Of a DNA stretch of 64,000 bases, positions 56,831 to 64,000 are shown in pieces. Every line of letters starts with the position of its first letter. Position 1 is the first letter of the stretch. The notes under the pieces are model-generated. The model was not told where the DNA came from and did not search any database. It worked only from the letters and a program-made list of their open reading frames with translations. A program made the translations under genes and the position numbers. Source of the stretch: Heterohyrax brucei (lineage: Eukaryota > Chordata > Mammalia > Hyracoidea > Procaviidae); NCBI GenBank assembly GCA_028571685.1, contig CM053146.1:116845431-116909430 (forward strand). The letters run 5' to 3'.

Positions 56831-58495
56831 CAGGTGAGACTTTTACTTTGGGGAAACTTACATGTTTTCACAGTTTGACCTCCTATGGAAAGTGTATTGA
56901 AGATGATTAGCCTTTATGGACTTATAAATTGAAAACTATTTGGTTTAGCATAAGACTTGATGGGAAAATGATAGCCACTTAAGACACTTTCCCACTCTGC
57001 TGCAGTCAAGACTGCATAGCCTTTTCTTAGCTACTCGGAGAAAGGAATTTTATTTCGAAGAGTTCATTCATTTAAAATAATAGTAATAAAAAGAGTTCCA
57101 AAGAGCTTTAATGGTGGGTGTATTCACTTTTATTCTAGCCACATATTCATTTTTCATGGAGCTCTTATGTTTTTTTCTGATTTTTCTTTTTTAAAAAGTA
57201 CATTTTTGAAAGTCAGTTCCAAAATAATAGTACAAATCAGAGATGAACAGCTCCCTTTCTCTTTACATAAATGTTGCAAAGGAAACCGCAAAAATGCAGC
57301 AGAGGTAAACGTGTTTTTATGGCTGTAGGCCTCCAAAGATTCAGTCGACTCCATAGGGATCCTGAGAAGATGAGACTAGACAGGTAAGCTGGGATCAGGT
57401 GGCTAAAAGTTCTAAATGTCAAGCAGGGGTTTAGACATTATCCTATAGGCCAAGGGAAACACCACTACTTTTATACAGGAAAGGTAAATAAATCAACTGT
57501 TACTTCAAGATCAGTTTGGAGGGACGAATTGGAAATCGTTGGAAGGGGAAATCTAAGGGAAAACATTTCAGAAACCAGTATACTGTGTGTGCACACAGGG
57601 ACAAGGACCTACGTTGAGTTGGTAGCTGTAGAAAGGGAAACAAAGGCACTAAACTCAGAGACAGCTGCTTGGGAGGATTCAGCACCACTTGAATACAAAG
57701 GTGTGAGAAAGGATTACAGTTACTGTGAGTGGCTGATTAAAAACACCGCAGCACACAGATCCGCAGAAGCCAGGGAAAGACACAATATGAAACAATGAGA
57801 AGACATTTGGTTTCAGACCAGAAGCAGGAAATGCAAAATTGCTACTTTAAAGTGCCTGTTTAAGTTTATGATTTATTTTGTCCTTAAATCCTGTCTCTAG
57901 TCACAAGCAACCTTCATTTCAATATCACTGTAACTCATTTCAAAATGTCATTTGATATGGAAGCATGGTAAAGCACCTAAAAAATTAAAAATATATGCGC
58001 ATACCCTCTGACCCTCAGAAAGACCCATGTCGTGGGGTGAGTGATCAGCAGGAGTGCAGGTGAACAACTCATTCCCAAATGCTATTTAAACTTCAAAAAG
58101 AAAAGCTTCATACAAATACAAGAACCTGTTATTTTTACCACTTTCTGTTAGAGAAAAAAGAGTGTGCTCCCTATGACCTGCTGAAGGGGCCCAGGCAGAA
58201 GAAGCGAAGTTGGCAGGAGAACATTTCTTTGGAAGCTTAGATCAGAGTGACACTATGTGACCACCCAGCTTCTGCCAACAGACAAAAGTCTCCCCTCCGG
58301 GAACTGATGACAGAGATGGAAGCGGAGAGCAAAGACCCAGACCCCTGGTTAGAACCTTGATTCCAAAGGTGTGGCATCTGCAAGCGTAGAATAAACCCTG
58401 TACGCCAACAATTTACTATGATTTTATTGTAGTTCTTAGAGCTTGCCTCACATTTTGTGCCATGAAACTTGCCTTTTTTCATACATGGGGGCCCC
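56831..58495. other. Unassigned intergenic sequence
   Basis: Possible old LINE remnant near 57340-57500 ('gggtttagacattatcctat'); otherwise nothing recognised. Confidence 0.35.
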
Positions 58496-58740
58496 TGAGA
58501 GTGTTGCTGAGCCGTCACCGTGACATTGTCGGAGCACCGGTGTCTCGTCCTCCTGCCATGTGGAAGGCTGCGTTTCCAAATTGCTTTCATGGGGCTGCCC
58601 CGCCCCCCGTACAACACAGAGGACCATCCCAGCCGATGCCACGGCGGAACCCTTCTTTCAGCTTTGTTTGCCGGGAGCCAGGCTGAAGCAGGTGCTATCA
58701 GAGCTGTTCAGGTGGGTGTCTCCAAAAGTCCGGGGCTTTC
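58496..58740. other. Small CpG-rich patch
   Basis: About 12 CpG in the 180 bases from 58501 by hand count, with GC near 58%, against a CpG-poor, AT-rich surround. Below usual island length. No conserved coding frame recognised. Confidence 0.5.
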
Positions 58741-60621
58741 GAAGGATCAACATTTAAACCAGTTTTCAACACAAGGCCAAGGAATGAGACAGCAGGCAAA
58801 TATACCAGGCCATTCCTCATAGGTGCCAGTCCCAGGAGCCTGCTGACTTGTAAACACTCCAGTGACTCCTCGCCCCACCCCCACCCCAAATAATCAAGAG
58901 GACCAATGGTTAAACTTTGGGTCGCAAAAGAATATAGCCGTGAAAAGCAGTTTTAGTTAAGTGACCCTTAAGATCAGTTTAGCTTTGGCAGTTGTGTCTG
59001 ATGTAGGTTTTGTAGTCTTTGTTCAACCATACCCAAAATGTGTGCATGTTTTTCTGAGGAAACAATAAATAAATTATTAGATTTTCTAAAGGTCTATAAC
59101 CTCTCCTCCAAAAGATAAGAACTACTGATGCAAAGGGATGCTAATTGAATTTAAGCAATTCAGTTAATTAACTTAAATCAAATCAGTTAATGAGAATGTT
59201 GGCTTATTTATATTCATGCAGAGAAGTATATTCCCATTATCTCAAAGAAGAACTATTTGTACAGAAATTTGTTGCACCATTCTTTTTTGTGACGACCAGC
59301 CTGATATCTTCCCAAATGTGTGTTGTTCTTCTGGCCAAACCTGACAATTAACCTGTTCTCATCACACAGGAATCCACTGTGCCCCTGAGACACGGTTGTG
59401 TGCGCTGACCTTCGTACACTTGTGAGTTGAAATGGAAACCATAGACGCCCTTATGTCTTTGGTGCTGTCTGAAAATATTTTGTTCATTAGCACAACACCT
59501 AACATGGCTGCAAGGCAGGCATCTCCGACAAACAACTGCCACACAGCAAAGGGACTGAAGAACTCGTGGCTGTCTCAGTCCAGAGCTCTGCCCGTGCATG
59601 TGACTTCTGTTCTGGTCCAGTCCTTCAGGGTCTAAATGAGGTTGCTGCTTCTGCCAGAGCTCCCCAGGGCAGGAGCCTACTGGTTCCAGCCACTCATTTA
59701 CAGTAAGCTGCGTCTGCTACCAGCCTCAGGAGTAGAAGGCGGGACTAACGATCCTAGCTCTCAGAACCAGTGGCCTCCTCAGCCTAGTTACTTGTTTTTA
59801 ATTAAGATGACAATTCAACATCTTTTCATTTCCTTCAGGAATTGCTGTTTTCCAATGTGAAGGGGCAGGAGAGGAGGCTCGGAGCACCCAGGTCTTTTGT
59901 TCTAAAGATAGAAGACCATGACCAAGTCCTCATTTTTGGATTGGTGGTGTTCCCAGAAGAGATGACAGCAGGCACCACAGACAGGTTTTCCAGGAGATGG
60001 CAGTGCATCCTAAGGCTGGATCCAACGAGCCTTCTGCAGCAACCAAGGAACACTGTAATTGAGACATAATACAGTAACGCATTCCAGACCACACAGCTAC
60101 TGAATGTCACCTCAAAATGCTTCTTCCCAGTTTCAAAGTCACTGTAAGCAGGGTATGGAGGTGGAAGTGAGATAGAGAAGGGGAGAAATGGAAGGGGGTG
60201 TTGGAGACAGATCAGAGAGCAACACTTGGTGTGACTGTGTGTGGAGTTCCAACATCTCCAGACCAAGAGCGTATTTACATACCTAATGCATATTTACATT
60301 TGCATTTCCATGTTTACCTCTGAAGACCAATAAAAGGAAGCTGAAGGACGTGTATTGTCTGCATTTTAATTTCCAGGTTTACAAGAAATATTTCATTATT
60401 CTGATTCAGGGGAAATGAAATATCTTCCCTTCTCAAATAGAAGGTCTCCTTGTTCAGGGTGAATCTGTCTCTCCCAAGAGTCAGCCCTGTTCCAGAGGCT
60501 GGCCTGGAATCCGAGCAGCTAGGGTCTGGGGACAAGGAAAGAGAAAGGAGAGAAGGAGAAGGCTGAACTTTGGCCAGAACTGCATGTGATACATGTGTAA
60601 GAACACCTTCATACTGACTGC
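58741..60621. other. Unassigned intergenic sequence
   Basis: Several open frames of 60-140 codons on both strands overlap each other and show no motif. Confidence 0.4.
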
Positions 60622-60840
60622 ATTGTTGTTGTTAGATACGCGGCATCGAGTCCAACTCAAGGTGACCCTTCCATTGTGCAAAGAACTACTCCGTAGGGCC
60701 TACTCCCTAGGCTTTTCAAGGTTGTTGTCTTTCAGAAGCAGATCAACCAGCCTTTCTTTAGAGGTGCCTACGGTTGGGCTCAAACCACCAAACTTTTGGC
60801 TAGCAGTCCAAAACTTAACCATTTGCACCAATTGGTACTA
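60622..60840 (-). repeat. AfroSINE, long type
   Basis: GTTGTTGTTAGATACGCGGC tail, TCTTTAGAGGTGCCTACGG middle and AACTTTTGGCTAGCAG head. Confidence 0.8.
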
Positions 60841-61369
60841 CAATTCTCGTACCTGACAATGACATCTCAGGACAGGGCAAAGGACAAAAGAGTGTGGGGG
60901 AGGGTAAATGAATGTCTTTTCCCTGAAAGAAGCTGTTGGCTGCAGTGCTGGTTTCTGTAGACACATTTCATCAGAATGAATGAGCCCGATAAGATCAGAG
61001 TCAGAAGAACTGCAATGACTCTTCAATACTGTAACATAATTAAAAAAAAATTGTTCATAGCTTGGGAGCCTGAATTTCTATTTACAAAGCATTCTTATTC
61101 ATATTTTTCATTCATAGCTCCTTGGGCATTGCCAGAGACCTCCATATGTGTGAGACAGCAGTGAGGTCAGCCAGCAGACTGAGGGGAAAATCTGGGCAAA
61201 AGAAAATACTGCTTAAAGAGAGGGAACCCAGTCTTTAAACATCTTTAACACTTTTCAGAGTCTGTACTTGGTTTCCCTTTAGTTTTTATAGAAAATGAGC
61301 TGCTTTCTCTCTTCCTTAACCCTCTTCCACTGGAACTCCGTTTCATATTCTCTGCAATTACTTTCTGTG

Positions 61370-61825
61370 CCGGCTGGGATTGTGTGTCAACTTGGCTGTG
61401 TCATGATTCTTAGTGCTTGTAGGTGATCATGTCCATGACTGCACCTGCTGTAAGTAGCCAATCAGCAAAAAACGGTGTTACCGTGGAGGTGTGGCCTGCA
61501 TCCACGCCTAAGCAGATGTTCTGGCTTTTTGCTTGCTCTGGAACCTGCAGCTGCCTCCTGTTCATCTGACCTATGCTTATCACAGAACTTGGAATTCTTG
61601 ATCTTCATAGCCTGTGAGCAGGAATTCTGCTCTCCAACCTGCTAGTCTTGGGTTTGACAGCCCCTGAAACTATGTGAATCAGAAGAAGCTTCCATCCTGA
61701 TCCACGGACTCCAGGTATTCGAGCTTCTACAATTGCAGGTGCTGCGTCCTTGATACAAATCTCCCTGTGTGTGTATTTACAAACGTCACTGGTTTTGCTG
61801 TCTAGAGAACCCAGCCTAACACGTT
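61370..61825 (+). mobile_element. Possible ERVL/MLT2-like LTR
   Basis: Starts 'gattgtgtgtcaacttggct' plus 'gtgtcatgattct' and ends 'tgctgtctagagaacccagc' plus 'ctaacac', the general beginning and end of MLT2-type LTRs. The middle is diverged. Confidence 0.5.
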
Positions 61826-62164
61826 TTCTTCTACGAAGCTCTATACTCCACTGTCTTAACTAGTTCTAAGAGTAATCTCCCTGTGAGGGGTAGACATAAG
61901 TGAAGAGAAGCAGTGCTTCTAAGCTCTGCTTAAATATGCCTGCCTTCGCCACAGTCCAGTGAACCCCTAAAGTGAGAAAACAAAGCAACAAACAAAAAAC
62001 CCACAAACAAAATTTATTTTTGAGTGCTCCATGTGTGTTTTTCCTGATAGTCCTTTGCCAAGAAACCAGTTCTTCCTATATTGTTTTCTGGGAAAGTAGG
62101 AAGAAGAGCCCATTTTTCAGAGTGAGAATCATGTCTCTAAGAGCAGAACTGGGTTGCTGTGTAT

Positions 62165-62400
62165 GAGTGATGGCAGCTCAAAGGGAGCATTACCAATAGC
62201 CAGCTGCTAACTGAAAAGATGACGGTTCAAATCTACCCAGCAGCTTCTAGAAGAAAGACACAGTGATTTTCTTCCATAAAGATTACAGCCAAAAACAGAA
62301 CAGGAAAAAGCCTCCCGTGGGGCAGTCCTACTTTTCTGCTTGGGGTCACTAGGAGTTGGCAGTGGCTCAGTGGGCCCCAGCAACAACAGTAACCACAAAG
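62165..62400 (+). repeat. AfroSINE, long type, diverged
   Basis: CAGCTGCTAACTGAAAAGAT, then AGAAGAAAGACACAGTGATT, then GGGGTCACTAGGAGTTGGCA. Confidence 0.75.
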
Positions 62401-64000
62401 TCCTAAATCCCAGTCATGCAGGTTGAGGAAGTGATGAGGTGGATTGCCAAGAATACAAAAATTTAACTAAAATGGCATCAACATTGTGCAGAAATGGCTC
62501 CAATCTAAAAATAGCCTGTCAGTCAGCGAGTACACAGGACTACAGTCTTCTTTTACTATTGAGAGAAGTGTGGAGTGAAGCTCACAAGGAAAATTCAGCC
62601 CCCCTGGCTTCAGACTGGTCATCAGTCCTGTGCACAGCCATGAGGCCTGCAACTTAAAAAGCCAGGATATTAAGAAAGAGCTACATTTCACAAGCCAGAA
62701 CCAGGAAGGTTTGTGGCATCTTTTGTGCAAGCATATTCCCGATTTAGGTTTCTTTGTGGTTCCTGTGAGTAGTAACGTTTGCATTGAGTCAGCTGCCAGA
62801 CCTGCAATAGGCATTTTCTTCTGATACTGTTTATTATGCTTAAAATACATAGGACTAGGAGCAGCATTTAAAATCATCTGCTCCAAATGTTAATATGCTA
62901 GTTGCAGAACCTGTGTGGAAAACAAAACACAAAGCAAACCTTAATAAAATCTTCTATCACTTAGATTTTTTTTTATTCTAGGCAACAGCAACTAGTAAGC
63001 TAACAAAAGCACAGGGAATTTACTCGAAAGATATTAAGGCTTTCATAAAGAAAGTACAGAATCATGAGGCTTGGAATATTCAAAGTAGCAAAAACCAAAG
63101 TGGCAGTAATGAACTTCCATAACTTCTTTTGCTGTTACACAGTAAGTCTTACACTGACTGGCCTGAGATTCAAAATCGAGGAAGAGAGAGCCTGATTGAT
63201 TAAGTTTTCGTTGTATGCTTGGCTGTTTCTCAGTGGTGAGAGCATCTGGTTGAAGGAACCAAGAGCTTCTGTGGCTGATGTGGAGACCATCTCGAAAACT
63301 GCATGCAGTGTGCAGAGGTGATTCTCCTAGTGGAAACTGGTGTGACTTTAGAAAGGAGATATGAATGCTAAGAGTCCAAAATCCATTAATCACACAGACA
63401 TTCCAAGAAAACAATACAGGAGGGTAGTACCCTTCTTGTTGAGAAGACAAAAGTAGGGGGGACCGGGAAATCCACGCCTAACTTCTTACGGAGATGTCTG
63501 GGGCATTCCATAGACCAATAGGAAAGCCACTAAATTGATCCAGCTTTTGGCAATTTGATAGGGTAAGACCTACTTTATTCTCACCCAAATCTGCTAGAAA
63601 TGAACTGCACACTGTCGCCGTGAGTCAGATCTGACTCAACAGCACTTGGCATCTTAAAAATTTTCTTCAAGAATTCTAATTGTGATGGTTATAACTGAAA
63701 CATCACCTTTGAGTAGTTACTGTTATCAAAATCCTAGTGTGAAAACCAATGGCCTGGCCAAATATTCATGTCTTCTACCATCTGATTTTGTGATCAAAAT
63801 GTTCTTCTTCATGTCATTTGAAGTTAGTTGTGACCATATCCTTTAGCTGGTCAAAGAAACACAAAGAGAAGGGCTATGGGTCACTTTCAGGCAGATATTT
63901 TAAGTCACTGCATAATTTGTCTGCCAACTGATGCTGTGATCCTGCAAGCACATTGTTATTGAGTTAAGCCACTGATATTTTAGAATTGTTTTCTACTGCA
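62401..64000. other. Unassigned intergenic sequence at window end
   Basis: Apart from the tail fragment at 63.6 kb nothing is recognised; the minus frames at 62467-62886 and 63043-63450 have no known motif. 60841-61369 and 61826-62164 are likewise unassigned. Confidence 0.4.
63595..63650 (+). repeat. AfroSINE or RTE tail fragment
   Basis: GTCGCCGTGAGTCAGATCTG plus ACTCAACAGCACTTGGC only; the shared tail cannot be assigned to SINE or LINE. Confidence 0.6.

Noticed and set aside
59835-60266. 143-codon minus-strand frame
   Set aside because: No family motif, overlaps an opposite-strand frame, and no splice or start context; probably chance.
1-64000. CRISPR array or bacterial operon structure
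   Set aside because: Repeats are dispersed SINE and LINE copies in both orientations, and genes have introns; nothing prokaryotic.

Overview
The window is nuclear DNA from an afrotherian mammal, most likely a paenungulate such as elephant or manatee. The reason is the repeat content: about 35 tRNA-derived AfroSINE copies on both strands and at least seven copies of an RTE-type LINE whose 3' end resembles the SINE tail. Family names are recognised by eye from memory, not by a database search. The DNA is AT-rich and has large introns, no operons and no bacterial or viral gene layout. Most open reading frames are chance frames or repeat fragments.

The only cellular gene I can support is carboxypeptidase O (CPO, metallopeptidase family M14), on the plus strand from about 26.4 to 48.3 kb. 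Seven exons with proper AG/GT borders are recognisable (numbered 2, 3, 5, 6, 7, 8 and 9 by comparison with the human protein). The gene is broken. The exon carrying the zinc-binding HxxE motif was not found, nor was exon 1. Exon 7 has two frame-disrupting insertions and Gln in place of the third zinc ligand His. Exon 8 has an in-frame TGA and exon 9 an in-frame TAG. It reads as a unitary pseudogene at its native intron-containing locus.

Layout. 0-5 kb: L1 and RTE pieces, one interrupted by an inverted LTR fragment. 5-26 kb: gene desert with AfroSINEs, an RTE copy with a perfect 10-base target duplication (8.4-9.8 kb), MaLR-like LTRs, a fold-back mariner derivative (17.5-18.0 kb) and an RTE copy inside an LTR (18.1-20.1 kb). 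26-48 kb: the CPO relic, its introns filled with MIR, MLT1-like LTR, L1, RTE, AfroSINE and a second fold-back mariner. 48-64 kb: desert with an old RTE copy, a solo LTR with a 4-base target duplication (53.8-54.3 kb), a second LTR (56.2-56.6 kb), more AfroSINEs and a small CpG-rich patch near 58.6 kb. In human, CPO lies in a gene-poor interval between FASTKD2 and KLF7, which fits the absence of other genes here.

The observations most worth a second look are the CPO loss, the fold-back mariner family, a hAT/MER5-like insert whose halves are in swapped order, three copies of an A-tailed dispersed repeat I cannot classify, and the graded sharing of 3' tails between AfroSINEs and the RTE LINE.
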